Assembly: GCF_017354985.1 (NCBI RefSeq)
Contig: NZ_CP071501.1
Coordinates: forward strand, 3,821,001 to 3,885,000
DNA length: 64,000 nucleotides
Direction: 5' to 3'
From: Shewanella cyperi
Lineage (GTDB): Bacteria; Pseudomonadota; Gammaproteobacteria; Enterobacterales; Shewanellaceae
Shown piece by piece: positions 28,412 to 39,163 of this stretch. The translations under genes were made by a program, and so were the position numbers. The notes under the pieces are model-generated. The model saw only the letters and a list, made by a program, of their open reading frames with translations. It did not search any database and was not told the origin of the DNA. Numbering within the stretch: the first letter of the stretch is position 1; each line of letters begins with the position of its first letter.

Positions 28412-30220
28412 GTGTTGAAAAGCCAGATTTCATTGCAGTTTATTCTTGTTGTCCTGCTCGCCGTTTTCATGTCGGCCTGTGGCAGTCGTCCAGCCCCCGC
28501 TCCCGTGGATCACGGCCCGGTTCAGGTTTCCCTGGCCAAGGTAGAGCAGGGCTCGGCACAGTACCTTGCCCAGGCGGAGCAGAGCAGCGGTGAAAGCCGC
28601 ATTCGGCTGCGACTGCTGGCGGCCCATGCCCTGCTTAACGAAGGCAATGAACAGGCTGCCGGGCAACTCTTGGCCAAACTGAAAGCCAACCTGAGCACAG
28701 CCGAATTACTGGCCGAGCACAGCGCCCTCAGTGCCCGCTTACTGGAGCAACAAGGTCGTTTTGATGAGGCCCTGACCAAACTGGTGTTACCCGCCGGGGT
28801 GGCCAAATGGCAAAAGGCCAACTTCCACCAGCTGAGGGCGCAATTGTTCCACAAGACCCAGCAGCCCATGCTGGAAGCCCAGGAACTGAGCGCCCTGGGA
28901 CAGTACCTGTCTCAAGAACAGGCCATCCAGGCCCATGATGCCCTGTGGCAGATACTGGCAGCTCAAACCGAGGCCCAGCTGCAGCAAGCTGACAACAGCC
29001 AGCCCCAGTTCAGTGGCTGGCTGCAACTGGCCTATCTGGCCAAGCATTATGCCGTGTCGCCCAACGAGCTGGTACGCAATCTGGGAGACTGGCAGCGAGC
29101 CAATCCTTCCCATCCGGCTGCCCTGCGTCTGCCGGGGGATCTGCAAAAAGCCCTGAATACCAAACCCTATAAGCCACAGAAAATTGCCGTACTGCTGCCC
29201 CTCAGCGGCCCGGCCGCCAATGCCGCCAATGCCATACGCAACGGTATTGTCAGCAGCTATCTGGCTCAGAACGATGGGCAAGTGAGCATCAGCTTCTTTG
29301 ACAGCGCGACAGATCCTGTGGCCGCGCTCACCCAGGCCCAGGCCGAAGGGGCCGAGTTCATCATAGGCCCGCTGCTGCAAAGTGAAATAGAGAAACTGCT
29401 GCAGCCCGGGATCAGCGCCGGCATTCCGCAACTGTTCCTCAACAAGGCCGAGCGTTTCAGCCCCGAAAACGACAGATTCTTCTTCTCCCTGTCACCGGCC
29501 GAAGAAGCCAGCGACGCCGCCGAACACCTGTTCAAGGACGGCATAGCCCATCCCTTGCTGCTGGTGAGCAACGATGCCACCGGTCGCCGCATGGCCGAGG
29601 CCTTTAACCACACCTGGCAACAGCTGACCCAGGACAGGGCCGAGGTGCACTTTTACGACGGCGGCGACAAGATGAAACTGACGGTACAGCAGGCATTGGG
29701 TGTCAGTGACAGCCAGGAGCGCATCGCCCGGATCAAGGAGCTGCTGGGCAGTAAGATCAAAGCCGACTTCCGTTCCCGCCAGGACATAGACGCCATTTAC
29801 ATGATCTCGGCACCTCAGGATATCGCCCTGCTGAAACCCTTTATCGATGTCAGTTTCAGCGTGTTTGCCGAGCCCGTGCCCATGTACGTTTCCAGCCGCG
29901 CCCGCAACCAGGACAATACCGCGGCTGTACCACCGGAATTCAACAACCTGATCGTCAGCGACATCCCCTGGTTGATGCAGCTGGGGGCTGAAAATCGCGA
30001 GATCAATGGCCTGTGGCCGGACTGGAACAATAGCCAGAAGCGCTTGTTTATCATGGGTTATGACGCCTTTGAACTTGTTGGCCGCCTGGCCCAGATGCGC
30101 GCCTTCCCCGGCTTTCAGTACCAGGGCCGCGGTGGCAAACTGTCGGTGGGTGCCGATGGCGTCATCAAACGTCAATTAAGCTGGGGCAAGTACCAGCGGG
30201 GCGCCTTGAGGCCACTGTGA
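28412..30220 (+). CDS. lpoA: Penicillin-binding protein activator LpoA
   Basis: A 602-residue outer-membrane lipoprotein with signal peptide and lipobox ending Met-Ser-Ala-Cys (Cys23). The N-terminal part (about 35-240) has TPR-like helices and the C-terminal part (about 255-595) a periplasmic-binding-protein-like fold starting [20 protein letters not shown]. LpoA reaches through the periplasm and stimulates the transpeptidase of PBP1A, whose gene (mrcA) is also in this window at 44227. The start is GTG; no better start is seen. The stop overlaps yraN by four bases. Confidence 0.93.
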   Translation: MLKSQISLQFILVVLLAVFMSACGSRPAPAPVDHGPVQVSLAKVEQGSAQYLAQAEQSSGESRIRLRLLAAHALLNEGNEQAAGQLLAKLKANLSTAELLAEHSALSARLLEQQGRFDEALTKLVLPAGVAKWQKANFHQLRAQLFHKTQQPMLEAQELSALGQYLSQEQAIQAHDALWQILAAQTEAQLQQADNSQPQFSGWLQLAYLAKHYAVSPNELVRNLGDWQRANPSHPAALRLPGDLQKALNTKPYKPQKIAVLLPLSGPAANAANAIRNGIVSSYLAQNDGQVSISFFDSATDPVAALTQAQAEGAEFIIGPLLQSEIEKLLQPGISAGIPQLFLNKAERFSPENDRFFFSLSPAEEASDAAEHLFKDGIAHPLLLVSNDATGRRMAEAFNHTWQQLTQDRAEVHFYDGGDKMKLTVQQALGVSDSQERIARIKELLGSKIKADFRSRQDIDAIYMISAPQDIALLKPFIDVSFSVFAEPVPMYVSSRARNQDNTAAVPPEFNNLIVSDIPWLMQLGAENREINGLWPDWNNSQKRLFIMGYDAFELVGRLAQMRAFPGFQYQGRGGKLSVGADGVIKRQLSWGKYQRGALRPL

Positions 30221-30543
30221 ACCTGGGCCAACTCGCCGAGCAACAGGCGCAGGACTATCTCTGCGCCCAAGGCTTAACCCCGGTAGCGACCAATGTGCGC
30301 TATCCCTTCGGCGAGCTGGATTTGGTAATGCGCCAGGGCGGTTGCTGGGTGTTTGTCGAGGTTAAATACCGCAGCAGCAGCCGGTTTGGCGGTGCCCTGA
30401 CCGCCCTAAGTGCCGCCCAAATAAGACGGATCCGTGCCGCCGCCAGCCATTTCCTGCAATTGCAGGGGATAAATGCCCCCTGCCGTTTCGATCTGGTGGC
30501 CATAGATGCCGGCGCGGTCGAATGGTTGCAGAATGCATTTTAA
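30217..30543 (+). CDS. yraN: YraN family (UPF0102) nuclease-like protein
   Basis: A 108-residue protein of the UPF0102 family, with the restriction-endonuclease-like core visible as [20 protein letters not shown] (about residues 30-49, the Glu...Asp...Glu-x-Lys pattern) followed by YRSSSRFGG. The biochemical role is unproven; a role in DNA processing is suspected. GTG start in the lpoA stop (GTGA overlap), so the gene is translationally coupled to lpoA. Confidence 0.9.
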   Translation: MNLGQLAEQQAQDYLCAQGLTPVATNVRYPFGELDLVMRQGGCWVFVEVKYRSSSRFGGALTALSAAQIRRIRAAASHFLQLQGINAPCRFDLVAIDAGAVEWLQNAF

Positions 30544-31781
<1,238 letters not shown>

Positions 31782-31800
31782 TGATGCCAACTTAAGCCAT

Positions 31801-31832
31801 AAAAAAATCAGCCACTTGGGCTGATTTTTTTA
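31801..31832. terminator. Bidirectional terminator between dolP and trpS
   Basis: AAAAAATCAGCC-ACTT-GGCTGATTTTTT forms a stem flanked by A and T runs, between convergent genes. Confidence 0.92.
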
Positions 31833-31850
31833 TTGGGCACTCTTGCTTGC

Positions 31851-32849
31851 TCAGGCGAGCAGGCCAATCTTCTCGTACACCTGCTTGAGGGTCACTTCGG
31901 CACGGGCGCGGGCCTTTTCGGCACCTTGGTGCATGACAGTATCCAGGAAAGCGCGGTCTTCGCGGAACTGGCGGAAGCGCTGCTGCAGCGGTTCCAGCAT
32001 GCCGACCACGGCTTCACCGGCTGCCACCTTGAGGTGACCATACATCTTGCCTTCAAACTCGGCTTCCAGACTGGCGATGCTCTGGCCGGTCACGCCCGAC
32101 ATCAGGCTCAGCAGGTTCGACACGCCTGGCTTGGCATCGAGATCGAAGCGCACCACCGGCGGCTCGTCGCTGTCTGTCATGGCCTTTTTCAGCTTCTTCA
32201 TCACCGCCTTGGGATCTTCCAGCAGGCCAATAACGTTGTTGCGGTTGTCATCCGACTTGGACATCTTCTTGGTCGGATCCTGCAACGACATCACTTTGGC
32301 ACCATGCTCGGGAATGAAGGGCTCAGGCACGGTAAAGGTATCGCCATAGGCATTGTTGAAGCGGATAGCGATATCACGGGTCAGCTCCAGATGCTGCTTT
32401 TGATCCTGACCAACGGGGATCTCATTGGCTTGGTACAGCAAAATATCGGCCGCCATCAGCACTGGATAGCCAAACAGACCCACGTTGATGTTGTTGGCGT
32501 GCTTCTGTGACTTGTCCTTGAACTGGGTCATACGGCTCAGTTCGCCCATCTGGGTGTAGCAGTTGAGCACCCAACCCAGCTGGGTATGCTGGGGCACCTG
32601 GGACTGAATAAAGACTGTGCTCTTTTTAGGGTCGACGCCACAGGCAAGGTACAGCGCCAGGGTATCCAGGCAGGCTTCGCGCAATGCGGCCGGATCCTGG
32701 CGCACTGTGATGGCATGCAAATCCACCACGCAATAAAGACAATCATGGCTGTCCTGCATGGCCACCCACTGACGCAGGGCACCCATGTAGTTGCCTATGG
32801 TCAACTCGCCCGATGGCTGCGCGCCGCTGAGTACTATGGGTTTGGTCAT
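31851..32849 (-). CDS. trpS: Tryptophanyl-tRNA synthetase TrpRS
   Basis: A 332-residue class I aminoacyl-tRNA synthetase. The start is the ATG of [20 protein letters not shown], with GGAG upstream; the longer frame is not supported. The HIGH-equivalent is Thr-Ile-Gly-Asn (residues 17-20) and the KMSKS loop is intact in [12 protein letters not shown] near residue 195. It is the last gene of an rpe-gph-trpS group with 22 bases after gph. Confidence 0.96.
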   Translation of the reverse strand: MTKPIVLSGAQPSGELTIGNYMGALRQWVAMQDSHDCLYCVVDLHAITVRQDPAALREACLDTLALYLACGVDPKKSTVFIQSQVPQHTQLGWVLNCYTQMGELSRMTQFKDKSQKHANNINVGLFGYPVLMAADILLYQANEIPVGQDQKQHLELTRDIAIRFNNAYGDTFTVPEPFIPEHGAKVMSLQDPTKKMSKSDDNRNNVIGLLEDPKAVMKKLKKAMTDSDEPPVVRFDLDAKPGVSNLLSLMSGVTGQSIASLEAEFEGKMYGHLKVAAGEAVVGMLEPLQQRFRQFREDRAFLDTVMHQGAEKARARAEVTLKQVYEKIGLLA

Positions 32850-32871
32850 TTCAGTGCTTACTCCGTAATTG

Positions 32872-33549
32872 TCAGTATCCCGCATCAAGCCGGGACAAAA
32901 TCTCTGTAAAGCTGTTACAAACGGCCTCTGGACCGCAAAGCCCAATATCTTCACCGTAGTTGTAGCCGTAGGTCAAGCCGAACGAGGCAATTCCAGCCGC
33001 TTTGGCGGCCAAAATGTCATTGCGGCTGTCACCGACCATCAAGAGTTCGTCTTTCTCCAGGGACCAATGGGCTCGCACATGCTCCAGCGGCAGTGGATCG
33101 GGTTTCATCTTTGCCAGGGAATCCCCACCCAGAACCAACTCAAACAGTTCATCCAGGCCGAAGGCCCGCAGCAGCGGCAAGGTAAAACGATGGGGCTTGT
33201 TGGTGACCACGGCCAGCTTTAATCCCCGCTGGCGCAATGCCGTCAGAGTTTCGATGACGTCAGGATAAAGGCGGCTGTGGCGCTCCAGGTGTTGCTCATA
33301 AAAGTCGAAAAATACCGGCATGGCGGCATTCAACTCTGCCTCGCTGACCTCGCGCGCCAAGGCATGGCTCATGGCCCTGGTAAGCAGCACCCTGGCACCA
33401 TTTCCCACCCAGGTGCGCACCTCATGCTCACTGCACGTCTTGAGTCCAAGCTGCGACAGGGTGCAATTGGTGGCCGCGGCCAGATCCGGCACACTGTCCA
33501 CCAGGGTGCCGTCAAGGTCAAAGGCAATGGCCTTGAGTCTTTGGCTCAT
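32872..33549 (-). CDS. gph: Phosphoglycolate phosphatase Gph
   Basis: A 225-residue HAD-superfamily hydrolase. Motif I is [16 protein letters not shown] (about residues 8-23, nucleophile Asp10), motif [11 protein letters not shown] near 119, and motif [18 protein letters not shown] near 171-186. It removes phosphate from 2-phosphoglycolate, a product of oxidative DNA repair. The start overlaps the rpe stop by one base. Confidence 0.94.
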   Translation of the reverse strand: MSQRLKAIAFDLDGTLVDSVPDLAAATNCTLSQLGLKTCSEHEVRTWVGNGARVLLTRAMSHALAREVSEAELNAAMPVFFDFYEQHLERHSRLYPDVIETLTALRQRGLKLAVVTNKPHRFTLPLLRAFGLDELFELVLGGDSLAKMKPDPLPLEHVRAHWSLEKDELLMVGDSRNDILAAKAAGIASFGLTYGYNYGEDIGLCGPEAVCNSFTEILSRLDAGY

Positions 33550-34223
33550 CAGGCGTCGACCTTGGCCAGCTCGGCGCGCATTTGGTCGATAACGGCCTTG
33601 TAATCCGGCTTGCCAAAGATGGCACTGCCGGCCACAAACATGTCGGCACCGGCGGCAGCAATTTCGGCGATGTTGTCTTCTTTGACCCCACCATCCACTT
33701 CCAGGCGAATGTCATAGCCACTGGCATCAATACGGGCCCGCACCTGACGCAGCTTATCCAGGGTCGACGGAATAAAGGATTGGCCGCCGAAGCCAGGGTT
33801 GACCGACATCAGCAGGATCACGTCCAGCTTGTCCATCACATGATCCAGACAATGCAGCGAGGTAGCAGGGTTCAGCACCACACCCGCCTTACAGCCGGAC
33901 TCGCGGATCAATTGCAGGGTGCGATCAAGATGTTCGGTGGCTTCCGGATGGAAAGTGATAATGGAGGCACCGGCCTTGGCGAAGTCAGGGATGATGCGAT
34001 CCACTGGTTTAACCATCAGGTGCACATCAATCTCAGCGGTGATGCCGTAATCGCGCAGCGCCTTACACACCATGGGGCCTATGGTGAGATTGGGCACATA
34101 GTGGTTGTCCATAACATCGAAATGCACCACATCGGCACCGGCGTCGAGCACGGCCTTAACATCGTCCCCGAGACGGGCAAAATCAGCGGATAAAATAGAA
34201 GGAGCAATCAAAAATGGGCGCAT
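33549..34223 (-). CDS. rpe: Ribulose-phosphate 3-epimerase
   Basis: A 224-residue TIM-barrel enzyme of the pentose phosphate pathway that interconverts ribulose 5-phosphate and xylulose 5-phosphate. Family blocks include [18 protein letters not shown] (residues 8-25), [17 protein letters not shown] (about 35-51) with the metal ligands, [13 protein letters not shown] near 140, and [11 protein letters not shown] near 174. First gene of the rpe-gph-trpS group, in the order known from enteric bacteria downstream of dam. Confidence 0.96.
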   Translation of the reverse strand: MRPFLIAPSILSADFARLGDDVKAVLDAGADVVHFDVMDNHYVPNLTIGPMVCKALRDYGITAEIDVHLMVKPVDRIIPDFAKAGASIITFHPEATEHLDRTLQLIRESGCKAGVVLNPATSLHCLDHVMDKLDVILLMSVNPGFGGQSFIPSTLDKLRQVRARIDASGYDIRLEVDGGVKEDNIAEIAAAGADMFVAGSAIFGKPDYKAVIDQMRAELAKVDA

Positions 34224-34418
34224 AGCGGACTCACTGCATTGGTTGAGAAGTCGGCTATTTTACCCGAAAACCGGCTTAATTCCCCCTGCTACAGCACGTT
34301 TTTGTGCCAGGAGCAGCGATAACTCCAGGCACAAGCGGAGGTCTGCCCAGAAAACTGTTCAAAAACCGTTCGCATTTGATATAATCCGCCCATCTGCATT
34401 TTCGGCCAAGGAAGCCCA

Positions 34419-34769
34419 ATGAAAGGCACAAACCATCAATTCAGGAAATTCGCCAGCGTGAAGTCGGCCGCTCTTCTTGGCTTGAGCGCAGCATGCTTTG
34501 CCAGCTTGGGCGCCTGGATCCAGGCCGCAGATGATTCAGCCACGGTTGCCTGTGCATGCAGCGGTGAAATACGCTATAACAACAGCTTACCTGCAAGTCA
34601 CCCCAATAACCGCTGTGCAACCCAAACCCGGGATTTAACCTGGGGCTCCTGGCTCAGCGGCAACAGTCGCTCAGGACAATTTCACTTCATCGACCTGCTG
34701 GAGTTGCTTAACGGCCATCAGGACAAGCCCATGGACAAATCACCGTCCTCGGCTCGCGACGAGATCTGA
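34419..34769 (+). CDS. Small exported or membrane-anchored protein of unknown function
   Basis: A 116-residue protein with a basic N-terminus and a hydrophobic segment (about residues 16-35) that could be a signal peptide ending near Ile-Gln-Ala-Ala. The mature part has three cysteines (the closely spaced pair in VACACSGEIRYNN and one in NNRCATQTRD) and a C-terminal helix FHFIDLLELLNGH. AAGGAAG lies before the ATG. It overlaps the next gene by one base. No family recognised. Confidence 0.68.
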   Translation: MKGTNHQFRKFASVKSAALLGLSAACFASLGAWIQAADDSATVACACSGEIRYNNSLPASHPNNRCATQTRDLTWGSWLSGNSRSGQFHFIDLLELLNGHQDKPMDKSPSSARDEI

Positions 34770-34957
34770 TGCAGTCTTCTTTCTGGCAGGTTTTTCTCAG
34801 TACCCTGGCGGCATTTTTTGGGGTGCAGTCCGATCAAAATCGACGTAAGGATTTCAGCCAATCCTCCCCCATGCCATATATCATCATGGGATTGGTACTG
34901 GCCATTGGGTTGGTGCTGGGATTGGTGCTCTTGGTGTCTGTGGTGCTGGCGCCCTGA
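34769..34957 (+). CDS. DUF2970 domain protein
   Basis: A 62-residue single-helix membrane protein matching DUF2970: FWQVFLSTLAAFFGVQSDQN (residues 5-24) with a basic linker and then a C-terminal hydrophobic helix from Pro-Tyr-Ile-Ile-Met to the end. Its function is unknown. Its ATG overlaps the preceding stop (TGATG), so the two small genes are coupled. It is convergent with dam. Confidence 0.85.
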   Translation: MQSSFWQVFLSTLAAFFGVQSDQNRRKDFSQSSPMPYIIMGLVLAIGLVLGLVLLVSVVLAP

Positions 34958-35008
34958 ACCTCGGCCCAGGCTGGCCTATGGCTAGTAGCTAAAACACTTG
35001 CTTCAGGC

Positions 35009-35851
35009 TCAGTCAATGGACTCCAGATGATAAGTCTCATCATAGAGCGCCATCAATTCATCCACTTTATTACGCTTGCTGCCGTTCTGGCTGATATTGC
35101 GCTGCACCTGTAGGGTCGCCAATCTGGCCCCGTGGTATAACTCCCGGGTCAGTGGAATATCATGGTTGCTGATCAACACAGGAATACCACGTTCCATGGC
35201 AGTATGGCGGGAATAACGCGCCAGCAGCGCCTGGTCATCGAGCGTAAAGCCGGCACCTACATAGGTGGTAAAACTGGCCGTACTCGACAGTGGCGCATAG
35301 GGGGGATCGCAATAAATGACATCGCCCTGACCTGCCAGTTCAAAGGCCTGCTCATAGCCGATGCATTTGAACTCGGCCTTCTGCGCCTTCACTGAAAAAG
35401 CGCGAATTTCCTGCTCAGGAAAGTAAGGCTTTTTATAGGAGCCAAAGGGCACATTGAACTCGCCCTTACGATTGTAGCGACAAAGGCCGTTGAAACCGTG
35501 ACGATTAAGGTACAGGAAGTACACAGCACGACTGAAGGGATCTTTACTGCGGTTAAAGCGCTGACGAACGTCGTAATAGGCTTCCTTGTTGTTCATTTCT
35601 TCACAGAACAAGGCCTTGGCAGCAGCTATATATTCTTCCGCCCTGTCTTTGACTATCTGGTACAGGCCAATGAGATCTTGGTTGATGTCACACAAAAGAT
35701 AAGAAGAGTAATTCGTATTGAGAAATACCGAACCTGCACCGACAAAGGGCTCCACCAACCTGTCACCTTTGGGCAAATGCCTGGACAGCTCGTCCATCAA
35801 TTTGAACTTGCCACCGGCCCATTTCAGAAAGGCTCTTTGTTTCTTGGTCAT
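35009..35851 (-). CDS. dam: DNA adenine methyltransferase Dam (GATC)
   Basis: A 280-residue N6-adenine methyltransferase of the alpha group. Motifs are FLKWAGGKFKLMDEL (residues 8-22, SAM-binding), VEPFVGAGSVFLNT, and the catalytic Asp-Pro-Pro-Tyr in DVIYCDPPYAPLS near residues 177-189. It marks GATC sites for mismatch repair and controls replication initiation. The start at the ATG of MTKKQRAF is chosen over an upstream TTG. It lies 61 bases after damX on the same strand. Confidence 0.94.
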   Translation of the reverse strand: MTKKQRAFLKWAGGKFKLMDELSRHLPKGDRLVEPFVGAGSVFLNTNYSSYLLCDINQDLIGLYQIVKDRAEEYIAAAKALFCEEMNNKEAYYDVRQRFNRSKDPFSRAVYFLYLNRHGFNGLCRYNRKGEFNVPFGSYKKPYFPEQEIRAFSVKAQKAEFKCIGYEQAFELAGQGDVIYCDPPYAPLSSTASFTTYVGAGFTLDDQALLARYSRHTAMERGIPVLISNHDIPLTRELYHGARLATLQVQRNISQNGSKRNKVDELMALYDETYHLESID

Positions 35852-35912
35852 TTGCAGGAAAGGTCGCCCCAATTAAAGAAGTGAATGATTGTACTCTGTT
35901 TAATAGCAAAAT

Positions 35913-37340
35913 TCACTGCGCTTCCGCCTCCAGGGGCTGATACTGCGCCAGATGGCGCCAGTTCCTTATCCAGGGGGATAGCTTGGAATTGTGACGTGAT
36001 AGGGCTTCGGCTTCCTGTCTAGCCTGCTCCATACTGTCATATTGACCCACCAATATCACAATTTGTTGCTGGTAGCGGGCCAGGATGGGGCTGACGTCCT
36101 TGGGCAGCATCTTGAGTACCCGGGAAATAGAGCTGCGCTTGCTGACGGTCGCCAGTTGCAGGGTAAAGCCCTCAACAGGAAATGCAGGAGGCATCCCCAC
36201 TTCCTGCTCCTCTTGCATCTGTGCGACCTGCCCCGTTTCCTGTGGTGGCGAAGAGGGACTCAACTCAACCACGGGGGTTCCATTTTCGACCTTCGGCAGC
36301 TCGCCCGTCTGGACTTGTGCCACCGCCTGGGCGTCTGCCAGTAATTCTGATGCCATGCCTTGCTCATCCTCAACGGCATCAGCCACTGCGGTCACTGCAG
36401 CCACTGCGACATTATTGTCCTCTTGTGGTTCAGCGCGTTCGGCTTCCGTCGGCTCATGGCTTAAAAGCTCTTGCTCATCTTCAACCCTTTGCTGGCGTTC
36501 AGCAAAGTATTCCTGCAACAGCCTTTCTCCCCAGGGAATGGCTTCTCCCGTGAGTGTTGGCCACTGATTAGCCGGCTTGTCGGCTGGCCAGAACCATCCG
36601 ATGGCGACAGCGAGCATAACAACCGCCGCTGCGACCACCCACCACAGGGGCTTGTGGGCCTTAATAGCATGGGATTCCGGTTCGAGCGCCTTACGCAATA
36701 GATTAACCACTTCTGCAGGACTGCCTGATTGCTTCTCCAACTGGGCCTTTACTATCTCACGCGGCACATAGGGCAAGCTGTCGCTGCGACTCATCAGGGT
36801 AAAATAGAGCGCTTCCCGTTCGGTCATGGGCAAAGACTCAATGCTGATTTGCAATATCAGCTCCCTTTGCTCCGGCGCCAGGGAGGACGACAGGGATTCC
36901 AACATATCAGGCTCAGAGGTGAGCGTTACCGATATGGGCCGACCGCCACAACGAATTTCACTGAGCAGCAGGCATTCGGCCCAAAGCTCCAGCGGCATAA
37001 AGTGCGCATCATCTATGGCTATGTGAATGGGCCTGGAAAAATCCGCCGCCAAACGCAAAAGAGTTTCCGTGAGCGGCACTTCGTCATCAAACAAGGGATC
37101 AGCGAGCAGTTGGATCAGTATTTTTCGGCGGATTTCAGCCGCGGAGGCGTGCATGGGGCATATGACCAGCGCCGAGTTGTACTCCTCCAATTCACTCACC
37201 AGGGCGGTGACCAAAGTGGATTTCCCCACCCCTTTGGAGCCGGAAAGCACCCGCAGCTGCTGACTGTAACTGGCAACGTAAAGCAAACGCTCAAGCAGCG
37301 CTTCCTGGGTTGGCAGAAGTATGGATGTGGAATCTGTCAC
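35913..37340 (-). CDS. damX: DamX-type protein: AAA ATPase plus SPOR domain
   Basis: A 475-residue inner-membrane protein. The N-terminal ATPase domain (about 1-215) has Walker A Gly-Ser-Lys-Gly-Val-Gly-Lys-Ser (35-42) and a Walker B-like IHIAIDDAHFM; a membrane helix follows at about 227-248 (WWVVAAAVVMLAVAIGWFW); then an acidic, Gln/Glu-rich periplasmic linker; and a C-terminal SPOR domain (about 390-468) that should bind denuded peptidoglycan at the division septum. It lies between aroB and dam, the normal place of damX. Confidence 0.9.
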   Translation of the reverse strand: MTDSTSILLPTQEALLERLLYVASYSQQLRVLSGSKGVGKSTLVTALVSELEEYNSALVICPMHASAAEIRRKILIQLLADPLFDDEVPLTETLLRLAADFSRPIHIAIDDAHFMPLELWAECLLLSEIRCGGRPISVTLTSEPDMLESLSSSLAPEQRELILQISIESLPMTEREALYFTLMSRSDSLPYVPREIVKAQLEKQSGSPAEVVNLLRKALEPESHAIKAHKPLWWVVAAAVVMLAVAIGWFWPADKPANQWPTLTGEAIPWGERLLQEYFAERQQRVEDEQELLSHEPTEAERAEPQEDNNVAVAAVTAVADAVEDEQGMASELLADAQAVAQVQTGELPKVENGTPVVELSPSSPPQETGQVAQMQEEQEVGMPPAFPVEGFTLQLATVSKRSSISRVLKMLPKDVSPILARYQQQIVILVGQYDSMEQARQEAEALSRHNSKLSPWIRNWRHLAQYQPLEAEAQ

Positions 37341-37353
37341 GTCTCACCCGCTG

Positions 37354-38433
37354 TTACATGCGGTTGATGACCTGTCTGAGTAGCTCGTCACCGGCGGCAT
37401 CAGTCACCTTGGCGCTGCCAATCCCAAGGGGCAACACCAATCTGATTTGGCCGGCGAGCACTTTCTTGTCGCGCCGCATATGTTGAATAAAGCTGTCAAA
37501 GTCCATGGACTCGGGAGCCTGGGTGGGCAGGTCGAATGCCTCTATCAAGGCCTCGATACGTCCAAGAATTGACGCATCCATGAGCCCCATGGCTACTGAG
37601 GTTTGCGCAGCAAGGACCATGCCAGTGGCCACTGCTTCGCCATGGAGCCAGTTGCCGTAACCCATTTCAGCCTCGACTGCATGGCCAAAGGTATGCCCCA
37701 GATTCAGCAAGGCGCGTACCCCCTGCTCGGTTTCATCTTCGGCAACGATTTGGGCTTTGATCTCGCAACAGCGGCCAATGGCATACTGCAACGCCTGCTC
37801 ATCCAGGGCTTTCAATGCCTCAATATGGCCTTCAAGCCACTCAAAGAAGGCAGCATCCCAGATAATACCGTACTTGATAACCTCGGCCATACCGGCGGCA
37901 AACTCCCGGGCAGGCAAGGTTTGCAGGCAATCCGTGTCTATCATCACCAACTTGGGCTGATAGAAAGCACCTATCATATTCTTGCCAAGTGGGTGATTGA
38001 CCGCAGTTTTCCCTCCCACAGAGGAATCGACCTGGGACAGCAAGGTGGTGGGAACCTGGATAAAATCGATTCCTCGCTGATAGCAAGCGGCAGCGAATCC
38101 TGTCATGTCACCGATCACACCACCACCCAAAGCCACCAACAAGCTGTCGCGGGCAAAATTGCCTTCAAGCAGGGCGGTAAAGACGGTATTGAGCTGCGCC
38201 AGGGTCTTGTATTGCTCGCCATCGGGCAAGATCACTTGCTGAACCTGGCTGGCACAGGATCCCAATTGCTGCTTCAGCTCATGGAGATACAGGGGGGCAA
38301 CTGTGTCATTGCTGACGATAAGCACTTTTTTGCCACGGCAATAGCCGGACCAAAGCTCGCTATGATTAAACAGGTCCCGGCCAATATAGATGGGGTAACT
38401 ACGACTCGCTAAATCGACCAAGACCTGTTTCAT
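37354..38433 (-). CDS. aroB: 3-dehydroquinate synthase
   Basis: A 359-residue NAD- and zinc-dependent enzyme, second step of the shikimate pathway. Family blocks: [20 protein letters not shown] (about 94-113), [22 protein letters not shown] (about 122-143), [15 protein letters not shown] and the metal-binding [18 protein letters not shown] (His ligands). Six bases separate it from aroK upstream. The product route to chorismate also supplies aromatic amino acids for the lyase at 56126. Confidence 0.96.
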   Translation of the reverse strand: MKQVLVDLASRSYPIYIGRDLFNHSELWSGYCRGKKVLIVSNDTVAPLYLHELKQQLGSCASQVQQVILPDGEQYKTLAQLNTVFTALLEGNFARDSLLVALGGGVIGDMTGFAAACYQRGIDFIQVPTTLLSQVDSSVGGKTAVNHPLGKNMIGAFYQPKLVMIDTDCLQTLPAREFAAGMAEVIKYGIIWDAAFFEWLEGHIEALKALDEQALQYAIGRCCEIKAQIVAEDETEQGVRALLNLGHTFGHAVEAEMGYGNWLHGEAVATGMVLAAQTSVAMGLMDASILGRIEALIEAFDLPTQAPESMDFDSFIQHMRRDKKVLAGQIRLVLPLGIGSAKVTDAAGDELLRQVINRM

Positions 38434-38439
38434 AACATT

Positions 38440-38955
38440 TTAAAATCCCAATTGTTCTACGATTTGGGTGGCGACAACCTTGGCACTCTGGTCATCGGTT
38501 TTGACTATCACGTCGGCAATTTCCTCGTAGAGAGGATTGCGGACTTCGGCCAGATTCTCCAACACGGAACGGGGATCATCCACCTGCAGCAGCGGACGAC
38601 GCTTATCACGTTGGGTACGGGCGACCTGCTTGTCTATTGTGGTTTCCAGATATACTACTATCCCACGGGCAGACAAGAAGTTACGTATGTCTTTGCTTTG
38701 TACTGAGCCGCCACCGGTTGCCAGCACTATGCCTTGCTTTTCGGTCAAATCAGCAATCACCTGAGCCTCGCGGCGACGAAATCCCTCTTCGCCTTCAACG
38801 TCGAACACCCATGCGATATCAGCACCGGTACGGTTTTCGATCTCCTGATCTGAGTCGTGGAATTCCAAATGCAGCATTTGCGCCAGATGACGACCTATGG
38901 TGCTTTTACCTGCGCCCATAGGGCCTACGAGAAAAATATTACGTTTTTCAGCCAT
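38440..38955 (-). CDS. aroK: Shikimate kinase I
   Basis: A 171-residue NMP-kinase-fold enzyme that phosphorylates shikimate. Walker A is [16 protein letters not shown] (residues 10-25) and the shikimate-binding Asp/Arg are in [18 protein letters not shown] (about 33-50), followed by [12 protein letters not shown] and the adenine-binding RDKRRPLLQ. The gene is separated from pilQ by a terminator and about 200 bases that should hold the aroK promoter. Confidence 0.95.
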   Translation of the reverse strand: MAEKRNIFLVGPMGAGKSTIGRHLAQMLHLEFHDSDQEIENRTGADIAWVFDVEGEEGFRRREAQVIADLTEKQGIVLATGGGSVQSKDIRNFLSARGIVVYLETTIDKQVARTQRDKRRPLLQVDDPRSVLENLAEVRNPLYEEIADVIVKTDDQSAKVVATQIVEQLGF

Positions 38956-39117
38956 TTCTTGTACGTCTGAATCTTATGAAGAGTTTGCCTATGCCGACTT
39001 AGTTTCAAGCCGACCTATGTGTTACCTTGCTCTAATGAGACTTGACCCGGGATTATCTCAGTTCAGCACCATGAAACGCAAGTTTGTCCTGCATGAATGA
39101 TGGAATTAGCTGAAGAC

Positions 39118-39148
39118 AAAAAAAGACCGGCAAGATGCCGGCCTTTTG
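39118..39148 (-). terminator. Terminator downstream of pilQ
   Basis: On the minus strand, GGCCGGCATCTTGCCGGTC-type stem (GCCGGC/CCGGC) is followed by seven T, 16 bases past the pilQ stop and upstream of aroK. Confidence 0.85.
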
Positions 39149-39163
39149 TGTGTCACGCTAAAA

